DNA of 12,520 nucleotides, taken from NCBI GenBank assembly GCA_022563075.1, contig JADFOC010000026.1:1-12520 (forward strand), in the 5' to 3' direction. The stretch is from Pseudomonadota bacterium (lineage in GTDB: Bacteria; Pseudomonadota; Gammaproteobacteria; Pseudomonadales; Pseudohongiellaceae). How positions within the stretch are numbered: position 1 is the first letter of the stretch; every line of letters starts with the position of its first letter. The notes beneath the pieces were generated by a model that was not told the DNA's origin, searched no databases, and saw only the letters and a program-made list of their open reading frames with translations. This document shows, piece by piece, positions 1 through 6,860 of the stretch. A program made the position numbers and the translations under genes.

Positions 1-1
1 C

Positions 2-469
2 AGTTCAAGTGGCCGGAATTTGAGCCGCCAGTTGTGCCACAGCAAGCCTGCCAGAGCGGTCATCTTGCGCCTGCCGCTGATGCTCTCCTTCGAAATCAAG
101 CAGACTATGACCGGGCGCGAGGGGCACCTGCTGCACAGTTTCTATCAGATGGAGGATGGGTCGTTTTTAGCCTTTTTCGAAGAGCCCGATGAGCCATTCG
201 ATTTCAAGCAGCAGAGAGACTTCGATCTGCACATCGCCCTGGAAGTGGAGCATGATCAATTGCAGAAAATGATGGAGAAAGGCAAACAGGCTGGGGTGGA
301 AACGCGAGGCATTTCCGATCACGATTTTGTCCATTCCGTCTATTTCCGCGACCCCAACGGCTATGTAATCGAGCTCACGGCGAAAACCGACAGCCACGAC
401 GCAACCACCTTCGATTCTGTCTCTGCGCATAGCGCCCTGGCCCAGTGGCAAATTTCAAAAGGCGAATAG
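2..469 (+). CDS. VOC (glyoxalase/dioxygenase-fold) family protein, 5'-truncated by window edge
   Basis: The reading frame is open from the window edge and stops with TAG at 467-469, so this is the C-terminal portion of a gene. The clear part begins around base 88 and shows the second half of a vicinal-oxygen-chelate domain: a strand with DLHIALEV, whose His is a usual metal ligand position, then YFRDPNGYVIELT, whose Glu is the other classic ligand. VOC enzymes use a divalent metal for isomerase, dioxygenase or lyase reactions; the substrate here cannot be told. A TTG at 20 could serve as a start but has no convincing ribosome site, and the domain should begin further upstream. The first 30 or so residues lack the usual beta-alpha FYxxxLG segment, suggesting a small deletion, a frameshift or strong divergence. 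Family assignment is firm; function is not. Confidence 0.75.
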   Translation, partial: SSSGRNLSRQLCHSKPARAVILRLPLMLSFEIKQTMTGREGHLLHSFYQMEDGSFLAFFEEPDEPFDFKQQRDFDLHIALEVEHDQLQKMMEKGKQAGVETRGISDHDFVHSVYFRDPNGYVIELTAKTDSHDATTFDSVSAHSALAQWQISKGE

Positions 470-527
470 TTAGTTAGCGCTGTCGAAAATGGAATTCTGA
501 TATCTATTTCCCTAACCTTTGATCGAT

Positions 528-532
528 GGGAG
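528..532 (+). promoter_or_regulatory. Ribosome binding site fixing the start of the first NHL protein
   Basis: GGGAG lies seven bases before the ATG at 540. It favours that ATG over the in-frame TTG at 519, and the ATG also gives a clean signal peptide directly at the N-terminus. The 70-base gap before the gene (470-539) shows no convincing -35/-10 pair. Confidence 0.7.
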
Positions 533-539
533 AACAACA

Positions 540-1610
540 ATGTATAAACTCGCTATCGCGCTAATCACATTGATCGTGGCCATGCCGTCACTGAATGCGC
601 AAACCGTACCCCAGATTCCGGTGCAATCCGTGCCGAACTTCTTCTCGTTGCCCAGTGGCGTGAACTTCGGTGAGGTACCGGCAGTGGCCGTCAATTCTTC
701 CGGTCATGTCTTCGTCTACAGCCGCTCCAATCCCACCGGGGGTGGCCCTGCCTACGGTATTCACGCCGCGCAACTGTTCGAGTTCAGCCCAACTGGCGAC
801 TTCATTCGCGAGCACGGCAGGGGGCTCTATAGCTGGTCGTTCGCCCATGGTCTGAGGATCGATGCAAACGACAATATATGGACGGTGGACAAGGGTTCGA
901 ACATGGTGGTGCGCATGGACCCGGAAGGCCGCGTGGTCTGGGTTTTTGGGCGCAAGGCGGAATCAAGCTCGGAGAGAGCTCGCCCGATCGAGCGGCAAAA
1001 TCCCCCGGCACCGCCTCAAGACGGGCGTTTCCGAGAGCCCACGGACGTCGCTTTCGACTCCCAGGGCAACATCTATATTACCGACGGCTACATCAACTCT
1101 CGAGTCGCCAAGTACGACAGCAACGGCGATTGGGTGATGTCATGGGGTGAGCCCGGTAGTGGCCCCGGTCAGCTCCGCACTCCGCATTCCATTGCGATCG
1201 ACAAGGACGACAACATCTACGTCGGCGATCGCTCGAATGCGCGAATTCAGGTGTTCGATACCGAGGGCAAGCTACTGCGGATATTCAGTGTCGCCACGCC
1301 GATCGCACCGGGCTCCAAGGCAGTGAATGGCCCCACCCCGACTGACCTCACTAACGTGGCCGGTAACGGCGCACCCAACTCGCTCTGCATCCCGCCGGGC
1401 AGCGACGTCATCTACGTGGGTGAGGGCACGTTCCCCGGCAGGATTATCAAGGCAACGCTGCAGGGGGAAGTGCTTGGCGTCATCGGTAACGCCGGCAGAA
1501 TGCTCGGTGAGTTCTCCGGCGTCCATGGGCTCGCCTGCCCCTCGGAGGACGTCCTGTTCGCGGCGGAGACTTCGAACTCACGGGTGCAGAAGTTGATTCT
1601 GGGGAACTAA
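540..1610 (+). CDS. Secreted NHL beta-propeller, peptidyl-alpha-hydroxyglycine alpha-amidating lyase (PAL)-like
   Basis: The protein has 356 residues, with a Sec signal peptide over residues 1-20 (cleavage likely after LNA), so the mature protein is probably periplasmic or secreted. The rest is a run of NHL blades forming a six-bladed propeller. Compared from memory with the rat PAL core, the key residues all appear in order: Arg62 (VYSR, like Arg533), His103 (AHGLRID, like zinc ligand His585), Tyr184 (TDGYINSR, like catalytic Tyr654), His216 (TPHSIAID, like His690), Arg231 (GDRSNARIQ, like Arg706) and His329 (GVHGL, like His786). PAL cleaves a carbinolamide to an amide plus glyoxylate. No PHM monooxygenase partner is visible, so the substrate may not be a peptide. 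The gene runs convergently into the kinase gene with only 18 bases between stops and no visible terminator. Its codons look more GC-rich by eye than those of the later receptor gene. Confidence 0.85.
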   Translation: MYKLAIALITLIVAMPSLNAQTVPQIPVQSVPNFFSLPSGVNFGEVPAVAVNSSGHVFVYSRSNPTGGGPAYGIHAAQLFEFSPTGDFIREHGRGLYSWSFAHGLRIDANDNIWTVDKGSNMVVRMDPEGRVVWVFGRKAESSSERARPIERQNPPAPPQDGRFREPTDVAFDSQGNIYITDGYINSRVAKYDSNGDWVMSWGEPGSGPGQLRTPHSIAIDKDDNIYVGDRSNARIQVFDTEGKLLRIFSVATPIAPGSKAVNGPTPTDLTNVAGNGAPNSLCIPPGSDVIYVGEGTFPGRIIKATLQGEVLGVIGNAGRMLGEFSGVHGLACPSEDVLFAAETSNSRVQKLILGN

Positions 1611-1628
1611 GACCCTGCCCCCTATTTG

Positions 1629-3077
1629 CTAGGTTGCGTGTATCGCCGTCTTGAAGCCGGAGTAGTTGGGCTGGTCGATAGCAACCTGGTTGACCACTGT
1701 GTGACGCAGATGAAACTGCAGTGTCTCGTTGGCGAGTTCAATGCTGCCTTCACGCAGTTCATGCACCAGTCGCCAACGCAGAGTGTCCAATTCCTCTTCA
1801 CTGGCGAAGAAATGTTGCAGGCGGCGATGTTCTTGCGCCCGCTGTGTTGCACCAAGGGCCAATTCTCTGTGTACAATATCCAGTGAATTTGCGGCCACAC
1901 GGGCCAGGAAATTGAGACGCGCCTGGGTCGCCGCCATCACTTCGTTGCGAAGAAAATCTCGCACGCTGGTGAGCAGTTCGTCCGCACGGGGCAGGTCTTC
2001 GCTGGCACCTGACTCCGGCATAGGGATTAAGGTTACTGCGCCCGGTAGCAACAGGGTGACGCAATCCACCTGGCATTCCGACGAGCGCCGCCCAATGGCA
2101 GGACGCTCCACCGTGCGATCCGGCCCGCTGCGGAATTGCTGGGCCATCCCCAGGCAACCCACCGCCCACCAGAAGGAACCAAATACCTCCCAGAATCTGA
2201 CATGATCCGGGTTCACCGGGTGGCCGGACTCCTCTGCATAGCCTCGAAAAAGGTCCGCGTATTCACCGAAGCCACCGACCGGTCCGGCACCTCCGAAGCG
2301 CCAGGAATTGGTACAGATCCAGCCAAGGTCGCGCATCGGATCGCCGATGTGGGCCAATTCCCAATCCAACACACCGACGATACCGTGCTCGGACAAGACC
2401 AAGTTTCCGTTGCGGAAATCGCCGTGGACTAAGCAGGTTTCATGACCCACCGGTAAGTGATCCAGCAACCAGCGCGCGGTGTAATCGATCATCGGTTGGG
2501 GGGTGTCGAAGCCCCGGTATCGCGCCCAGGTCTGCTGTACACATTCAGCCGGTGGCAGCGGCGTCAACTGATCACGCAAGCCGGTAGCTTGCAAATCGAT
2601 GTTATGGATTCGTGCCATGTATTTGCCGCATGCATAGGCGAGTGTGGGCCGCACCGCTTCGAATTGCGCCGCGCGAACAATCCTCGCGCCTAATGTTTCG
2701 CCTTCCAGCCATTCCATGATGAAGCCGTCCCCCAGGTCATCCTGCGGCTTTAACACATAATGGATTTCCGGCTCCGGCACGCCGGCCGCTCCAGCGCTCT
2801 GCAGCAACCGCGCTTCGATGGCCAGGCCAGGATATCCTAGCTCGGATTTTTTCAAGTTCAGACCACCGGCGGCACGGCGCATGGCCAGCAGCCGCTGTCC
2901 TGCTTTACTACTGTGGTCTTCGATAAGCAGGCGATAGGTTTCCTGACTCGCCCCTCCGGACAAACGTTCAACCGAAAGCAGAGACTTACACCCGGGCAGT
3001 TGCCGCCGTAATACGGTCTCGAGCTTACGTTCAAATTTTTCTTTTACGGCTGATTGGTCGCTCGCCTGCAACGCCAT
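1629..3077 (-). CDS. APH-fold phosphotransferase (LvaA/ACAD10-kinase type) with C-terminal DUF6285-like domain
   Basis: A 482-residue cytoplasmic protein. Residues 15-320 form an aminoglycoside-phosphotransferase/ACAD10-type kinase: nucleotide loop LSGGASQETYRL (39-50), catalytic loop HGDFRNGN (218-225, with base Asp220 and metal-binding Asn225) and metal-binding DWE (Asp238). Residues 355-475 match the helical DUF6285 pattern (ADELLTSVRDFL, FLARVAANSLDIVHREL, ending NQVAIDQPNYSGF). In my recollection DUF6285 often occurs as a separate small protein beside such kinases and acyl-CoA dehydrogenases; here it is fused. Known relatives next to acyl-CoA dehydrogenases phosphorylate hydroxyacyl-CoA (LvaA in levulinate catabolism, the ACAD10/11 kinase domain), so antibiotic resistance is unlikely. 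The start lies three bases after the dehydrogenase stop, with AGGAA inside the upstream gene, so translational coupling is expected. Confidence 0.88.
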   Translation of the reverse strand: MALQASDQSAVKEKFERKLETVLRRQLPGCKSLLSVERLSGGASQETYRLLIEDHSSKAGQRLLAMRRAAGGLNLKKSELGYPGLAIEARLLQSAGAAGVPEPEIHYVLKPQDDLGDGFIMEWLEGETLGARIVRAAQFEAVRPTLAYACGKYMARIHNIDLQATGLRDQLTPLPPAECVQQTWARYRGFDTPQPMIDYTARWLLDHLPVGHETCLVHGDFRNGNLVLSEHGIVGVLDWELAHIGDPMRDLGWICTNSWRFGGAGPVGGFGEYADLFRGYAEESGHPVNPDHVRFWEVFGSFWWAVGCLGMAQQFRSGPDRTVERPAIGRRSSECQVDCVTLLLPGAVTLIPMPESGASEDLPRADELLTSVRDFLRNEVMAATQARLNFLARVAANSLDIVHRELALGATQRAQEHRRLQHFFASEEELDTLRWRLVHELREGSIELANETLQFHLRHTVVNQVAIDQPNYSGFKTAIHAT

Positions 3078-3080
3078 CGA

Positions 3081-4349
3081 CTATTCCTGCACGCCTTTAG
3101 GTGCTCGTTGCCGCATGAAGCCAAACATGTAACCCGCAATACGGCGCATCTGGATTTCCTCGGCGCCTTCGGTAATGCGGTAGCGACGATGATGGCGGTA
3201 AATGTGTTCGAACGGCTTGTGGCGGGAGTAGCCGAGGCCACCATGTACCTGCATCGACCGGTCCGCCGCGTCACAGCACATGCGATTCGCCCAGTAGTTG
3301 CACATGGACACTTTATCGGAAACGGCGAAGTTACCGCGGGTATCCATTTGCCAGGCGGTCTTATGAATCAGTGCGCGCAACATCTCACACTGCGTCTGTA
3401 GCTCCACCAGGGGAAACTGGATGCCCTGATTAACCGCCAGCGGTTTGCCAAAGGGTGTGCGCTTCTGTGCGTAGTCCACCGCCTCGTTGATGCAAAATTG
3501 TGCTGCGCCGAGACTCGAGGCCGCCTGGCGAATACGATTTTCATTAAAGAAATGTTGCACTACCTGCAGACCTCGATCTTCACCACCAAACACGGCCGAA
3601 TCGTCCACATACACATTGGTTAATGAAACCCGGGCATGATCGGTGGGCATATTAAAGGTCCACATATATTCTTCTATCTTGAAGCCTTCTGCATCGGCAG
3701 GTACCAGGAACGCCGTAATACCCTGGCCATCACCAGCGGCGCCACTGGTGCGCGCCATCACCATGTCGTAGGGGGCCTTGTGGATGCCGGTATTCCAGGT
3801 CTTTTCACCATTAATCCGCCAGCCGTTACCCTCGCGCACCGCCGTGGTTTCCATATGTGTGGCATCTGACCCGTGGTCGGGCTCGGTAATGCCGAAGGCG
3901 AAGCTCCGCTTAAACGCCAGCATCTCAGGCACCCATTCTGCTCGTTGCGTCTCCGAGCCATAGGCGAGCATCAGCAGCAGGCCGACATTATTGCCAACAA
4001 TTGAATGTTCGGTCTGTAAGTCGTTGTGCAAACCTAAACCCTTGGTGGCAAAGTGTTCACGGATGATCGCCATGTCGAGATTGCTGCCGTTCTTGCCGCC
4101 GTACTCCGTCGGCAGAGGATAACGGTAATGCCCCGCCGCATCGGCACGTCTCTTGGCCTCGGCCAGCAGTGCTTCCCATTCTTCGTTGGGCAGACCGCCA
4201 CGCTCCCAATCGGTGCGCGCATCTTCGCGACGGTAGTCGAAGAAGCGGATGTTGTCATTTTCCTGTTCCAGGGGTTTAATTTCCTGCTCAATGAATTCAT
4301 CCAGTTCCTTCAGGTAATTCTGCAAATCCGGTGATATGTCAAAGTCCAT
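3081..4349 (-). CDS. Acyl-CoA dehydrogenase family flavoprotein
   Basis: A full-length 422-residue acyl-CoA dehydrogenase without signal peptide, hence cytoplasmic. Visible hallmarks in order are the FAD/substrate motif FGITEPDHGSDAT (152-164), WRINGEKTWNTG (177-188), the ENRIRQAA helix (270-277), RTPFGKPLAVNQ (297-308), the FAD-binding QVHGGLGYSRHKPFEHIYR (367-385) and TEGAEEIQ (393-400), whose Glu394 sits where medium-chain dehydrogenase has its catalytic base. The N-terminal helical region (1-110) is somewhat longer than in short-chain enzymes and resembles the ACAD10/11-like branch. It is the first gene of an operon with the hydroxyacyl-CoA kinase-like gene, so its substrate may be a phosphorylated hydroxyacyl-CoA rather than a plain acyl-CoA; that is inference. 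The ATG at 4349 is preceded by AGGAAAA and a consensus -10 box. Confidence 0.93.
   Translation of the reverse strand: MDFDISPDLQNYLKELDEFIEQEIKPLEQENDNIRFFDYRREDARTDWERGGLPNEEWEALLAEAKRRADAAGHYRYPLPTEYGGKNGSNLDMAIIREHFATKGLGLHNDLQTEHSIVGNNVGLLLMLAYGSETQRAEWVPEMLAFKRSFAFGITEPDHGSDATHMETTAVREGNGWRINGEKTWNTGIHKAPYDMVMARTSGAAGDGQGITAFLVPADAEGFKIEEYMWTFNMPTDHARVSLTNVYVDDSAVFGGEDRGLQVVQHFFNENRIRQAASSLGAAQFCINEAVDYAQKRTPFGKPLAVNQGIQFPLVELQTQCEMLRALIHKTAWQMDTRGNFAVSDKVSMCNYWANRMCCDAADRSMQVHGGLGYSRHKPFEHIYRHHRRYRITEGAEEIQMRRIAGYMFGFMRQRAPKGVQE
3084..3088 (-). promoter_or_regulatory. Ribosome binding site of the kinase gene, inside the end of the dehydrogenase gene
   Basis: On the minus strand AGGAA lies six bases before the kinase ATG and overlaps the last codons of the dehydrogenase gene. 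Together with the three-base gap between stop and start, this supports co-translation of the two proteins from one mRNA. Confidence 0.65.
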
Positions 4350-4372
4350 AGGTTTTCCTAGTGATCAAGACG

Positions 4373-4401
4373 ATTATAAGCGCTCGCCAACAGGCTGGAG
4401 T
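4373..4401 (-). promoter_or_regulatory. Probable sigma-70 promoter of the dehydrogenase-kinase operon
   Basis: On the minus strand a perfect TATAAT (-10, 4373-4378) stands 17 bases downstream of ACTCCA (4396-4401), a poor -35. The start codon at 4349 would give a leader of roughly 15-20 bases that includes the AGGAAAA ribosome site. The strong -10 with a weak -35 suggests an activator or a regulated promoter. Confidence 0.5.
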
Positions 4402-4421
4402 TAGGGGTGATGATAGCAGAG

Positions 4422-4551
4422 AGGGGAGTTCACCTGATGGATAGCTTTGGCCCATAGGGTTGGCAGGTTGTATGGCTAGTCCGGTACTATTGAGGCCATG
4501 GATGAAAGAATATATTCTCGACTCTGGCAAAGGGGAGTTGGGACTCTGGCA
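4422..4551. repeat. Two pairs of short direct repeats in the divergent intergenic region
   Basis: In the 246-base region between the divergent dehydrogenase and second NHL genes, GACTCTGGCA occurs at 4520-4529 and again at 4542-4551, exactly 22 bases apart (about two helical turns). AGGGGAGTT occurs at 4422-4430 and 4531-4539. Such spacing would place two copies on the same DNA face, as expected for a regulator binding in tandem. No regulator gene lies in the window. Chance is possible for the nine-base pair. Confidence 0.45.
4490..4518 (+). promoter_or_regulatory. Weak candidate promoter for the second NHL gene
   Basis: TTGAGG (4490-4495) is followed after 17 bases by TATTCT (4513-4518). 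Both are imperfect. The position, about 75 bases before the start and directly upstream of the GACTCTGGCA repeats, fits a regulated promoter whose transcript would contain the repeats. Confidence 0.25.
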
Positions 4552-4578
4552 GCGATTGCCCTGACAATTTTAATCGCG

Positions 4579-4586
4579 AGGAGAAG
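4579..4586 (+). promoter_or_regulatory. Ribosome binding site of the second NHL gene
   Basis: AGGAGAAG is a strong Shine-Dalgarno sequence but lies 12 bases from the GTG at 4596, longer than usual. The closer in-frame-looking GTG at 4586 runs straight into TAA, so 4596 is the only start that gives the full signal peptide. Confidence 0.6.
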
Positions 4587-4595
4587 TGAAATAAC

Positions 4596-5690
4596 GTGAT
4601 CTGCCCCTTAAAATCTATCGCCACTGGCGTGTCGCTGCTGCTCATGGCAGCTTTTATCATTGCAGTTCCGGTCAAGGCACAGCCGGTGCCACGGTTCGAG
4701 GTCGATCCGTTGTGGCCGAAATTGCCGCTGGGGGATAACTGGCTCACCGGTGGTTTGGGCGGGATGTGCCTCGACCGTCGGGATCATGTATTCATTCTCA
4801 ATCGTCAGAATGTAGTAGCCGATGATTTAGATGGCGCGAAGCTGGCGCCGCCGGTTATCGAACTCGACCCCGATGGGAATGTGGTTCGTGGCTGGGGTGA
4901 TCCGGATCAGTTGGGGGGCAGGCTGCATGATTGTCACGTGGATAACGACGGCAATGTCTGGATTGTTGCGGCTGGTACCGGTGTCCTGCAGAAATATTCG
5001 AATGATGGCAGTGAGCTACTGATGTTGATTGGCGAACGTGGGAGGTATGACTCCTCCGATGGTACTCGCCAGGGCCGTCCGCTGAATTCCGACCGCGCCC
5101 AGTTCTTTCTGCCGGGGAGTATCGATGTGGATGCGGACACCGGCGACATCTATGTAGCCGATGGCGAATTGCCCGGAGGCAATCATCGGATCGCGGTATT
5201 GGACCGTCATGGCCGGTTCCTGCGCCAGTGGAGGTTGCACCGCGCCGAGGATGAAACCGACATCACGCCGTTACCCCATTGTCTGCGCTTGTCTGCTGAC
5301 GGCCTCGTCTATGTCTGTGACCGCGAGGCGGATCGGATTCAGGTATTCGACCGCATGGGCACCTTTATCCGCAACATCGACGTTGCTTTCGAACCGATTA
5401 CTTCTACCCGGGATCGTGCCAGCGGCACCCGGGGGAGCGCGGTGGTATTGGCATTTTCTCACGATGCGCAACAGCGCTTCCTTTATGTGGTGAATCAAAA
5501 CAGCGTGATGATCGATGTGTTGGATCGTCAGACTGGCCAGCTGCTGACCAGTTTCGGCGGTGGCCCCGGACGATATCGCGGGCAGTTTACGCTGCCACAC
5601 GGGATTGCGGTGGATTCGGCGGGGAACGTCTACATCGCCGAACAGGAAGGCCGACGCATTCAGAAGTTCAACTATTTGGGTTTAGAATGA
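4596..5690 (+). CDS. Second secreted NHL beta-propeller, PAL-like but with altered active site
   Basis: A 364-residue protein starting at GTG with a signal peptide over residues 1-28 (cleavage after VKA), so exported. The body is NHL blades and aligns by motif with the PAL core and with the protein at 540-1610. Kept are Arg70 (FILNR), His111 (RLHDCHVD), His228 (LPHCLRL), Arg243 (CDREADRIQVF) and His335 (LPHGIAVD), that is, three zinc-ligand histidines and two arginines. The position of the PAL tyrosine is replaced: VADGELPGGNHR has Glu191 and a small insertion where VSDGYCNSR is expected. It may therefore bind metal but use different chemistry or none. It diverges from the dehydrogenase operon and likely shares its regulation. 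Alternative view: a non-enzymatic NHL binding protein. Confidence 0.83.
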   Translation: MICPLKSIATGVSLLLMAAFIIAVPVKAQPVPRFEVDPLWPKLPLGDNWLTGGLGGMCLDRRDHVFILNRQNVVADDLDGAKLAPPVIELDPDGNVVRGWGDPDQLGGRLHDCHVDNDGNVWIVAAGTGVLQKYSNDGSELLMLIGERGRYDSSDGTRQGRPLNSDRAQFFLPGSIDVDADTGDIYVADGELPGGNHRIAVLDRHGRFLRQWRLHRAEDETDITPLPHCLRLSADGLVYVCDREADRIQVFDRMGTFIRNIDVAFEPITSTRDRASGTRGSAVVLAFSHDAQQRFLYVVNQNSVMIDVLDRQTGQLLTSFGGGPGRYRGQFTLPHGIAVDSAGNVYIAEQEGRRIQKFNYLGLE

Positions 5691-5818
5691 ACCGAGCAGG
5701 GCAGGGATTAAAATTCAGTCACTGCGAGCCCTACTGCGTGCATGAAGTTTAAATTGTGCTGCATGGGCGAATAAGCTACCGTCTAGCAAGTGCGTTCAAT
5801 TTCTACCCGGAGTGCCCC
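5691..5818. other. Intergenic region without recognisable elements
   Basis: I see no clear terminator after the NHL gene and no strong promoter. A short direct repeat ACTGCG occurs twice around 5722-5741. The following gene may be read through from the NHL gene. Confidence 0.4.
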
Positions 5819-6838
5819 ATGAACAAAGTAAGCTCGCTGATTCTTCTAGCCTTTACCTGCTCGTTCTCTCTGTCTGGTTTTGCCGACGATAATTATGTGA
5901 TTCCTCGCACGGAGTGGGGACAACCGGATCTGCGGGGGGTTTGGAATTTTTCTTCCAACGTACCGATGCAGCGTCCCGCGCGTTTTGGTGAGCGACAATT
6001 TCTCACCACGGAAGAGATTGCCGAAGCCACGGTAAAACGGGCCGAAGCGGACGCCAACTCCGATGGAGCTCTGCCGATTGAGGGAGTGGATGGATCCTAC
6101 AATGATTTTTGGATTGAGAATGCAGGTATCGGTGGCAATGCGCGTACTTCACATATCGTCTATCCCCTGGACGGCCGCGTCCCGGAATTGGCAGAGGGTG
6201 CGACCACCCAGCGTGGCAATTACGGGTCAGCGACTACCGATGCATCGCGACCGGTGCGTATTGCCGCTGGCGGTATTGGTACCGATGGTCCGGAAGACCG
6301 TGGTCTTTCGGAGCGCTGCCTGGTTGGCTTCAATGCCGGCCCACCGTTTGTGCCGAGTCTGTATAACAACAACGTGCAGATTTTCCAGAGCAAAGACCAT
6401 GCAGTGATCTTGACTGAGATGATTCATGATGCGCGCATCGTACCGATATTCGATTCCGAGGGTGGTGGATCTGCGCTCGATGAGCAGCTGAGACTCTGGT
6501 CAGGTGATTCCCGTGGCCACTGGGACGGGGATACCCTGGTGGTGGTGACGCGAAATTTCAATAATCTCACCGCGAGCTTTGGTTCGGCCGGTACTTCCAG
6601 AGACAAAGTCCTCACCGAGCGATTTACCCGGGTCGGTCCCTATACCGTTAACTACGAATTCACCGTCGATGATCCGACCACCTATACCGATAAGTTCACT
6701 GCCATTGTGCCCATGACCAAGGTAGCGGGTCTGCTCTATGAGTACGCTTGTCATGAGGGCAACTATGGCATGGTGAACATTCTCCGTGGCGCCCGGGTGC
6801 TGGAAGCGATGGCTGCAGCGGAAGCGGAAAGCCAGTAA
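5819..6838 (+). CDS. Exported protein of an uncharacterised family (RGVWNF / RGHWDGDTLVV type)
   Basis: The protein has 339 residues from the ATG at 5819, chosen because GGAG lies six bases upstream and the signal peptide (1-22, cleavage after GFA) then begins at once; the frame stays open upstream to 5756 without a ribosome site. No lipobox is present. Recognisable conserved stretches are PDLRGVWNF near the mature N-terminus (36-44), SERCLVG (165-170), RGHWDGDTLVVVTRNFN (232-248), the LTERFTRV...YTVNYEFTVDDP block (265-286) and YEYACHEGNYGMVNILRGAR (307-326). I recall many unnamed homologues with these motifs in environmental Proteobacteria and Acidobacteria, but no function. Cys167 and Cys311 are the only mature cysteines and could form a disulfide. 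The many beta-like segments suggest a soluble periplasmic fold. It follows the second PAL-like gene in the same direction. Confidence 0.85.
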   Translation: MNKVSSLILLAFTCSFSLSGFADDNYVIPRTEWGQPDLRGVWNFSSNVPMQRPARFGERQFLTTEEIAEATVKRAEADANSDGALPIEGVDGSYNDFWIENAGIGGNARTSHIVYPLDGRVPELAEGATTQRGNYGSATTDASRPVRIAAGGIGTDGPEDRGLSERCLVGFNAGPPFVPSLYNNNVQIFQSKDHAVILTEMIHDARIVPIFDSEGGGSALDEQLRLWSGDSRGHWDGDTLVVVTRNFNNLTASFGSAGTSRDKVLTERFTRVGPYTVNYEFTVDDPTTYTDKFTAIVPMTKVAGLLYEYACHEGNYGMVNILRGARVLEAMAAAEAESQ

Positions 6839-6860
6839 ATAATTGTGCAGTAAGAGGGGG

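Noticed and set aside
519..539. TTG start extending the first NHL protein by seven residues
   Set aside because: It would put a charged extension ahead of the signal peptide and the ribosome site lies between the two starts, favouring the ATG at 540.
1611..1628. Bidirectional terminator between the convergent NHL and kinase genes
   Set aside because: Only 18 bases, C-rich, without inverted repeat or T-run.
1729..2205. Plus-strand open frame of 158 residues opposite the kinase gene
   Set aside because: Ser/Arg-rich shadow translation of a well-supported minus-strand kinase gene.
1629..3077. Aminoglycoside resistance gene
   Set aside because: The kinase fold is shared, but operon context with an acyl-CoA dehydrogenase and the DUF6285-like tail point to acyl-CoA metabolism.
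5756..5818. Upstream extension of the RGVWNF protein by 21 residues
   Set aside because: A good ribosome site and a clean signal peptide belong to the ATG at 5819; the extension has neither.
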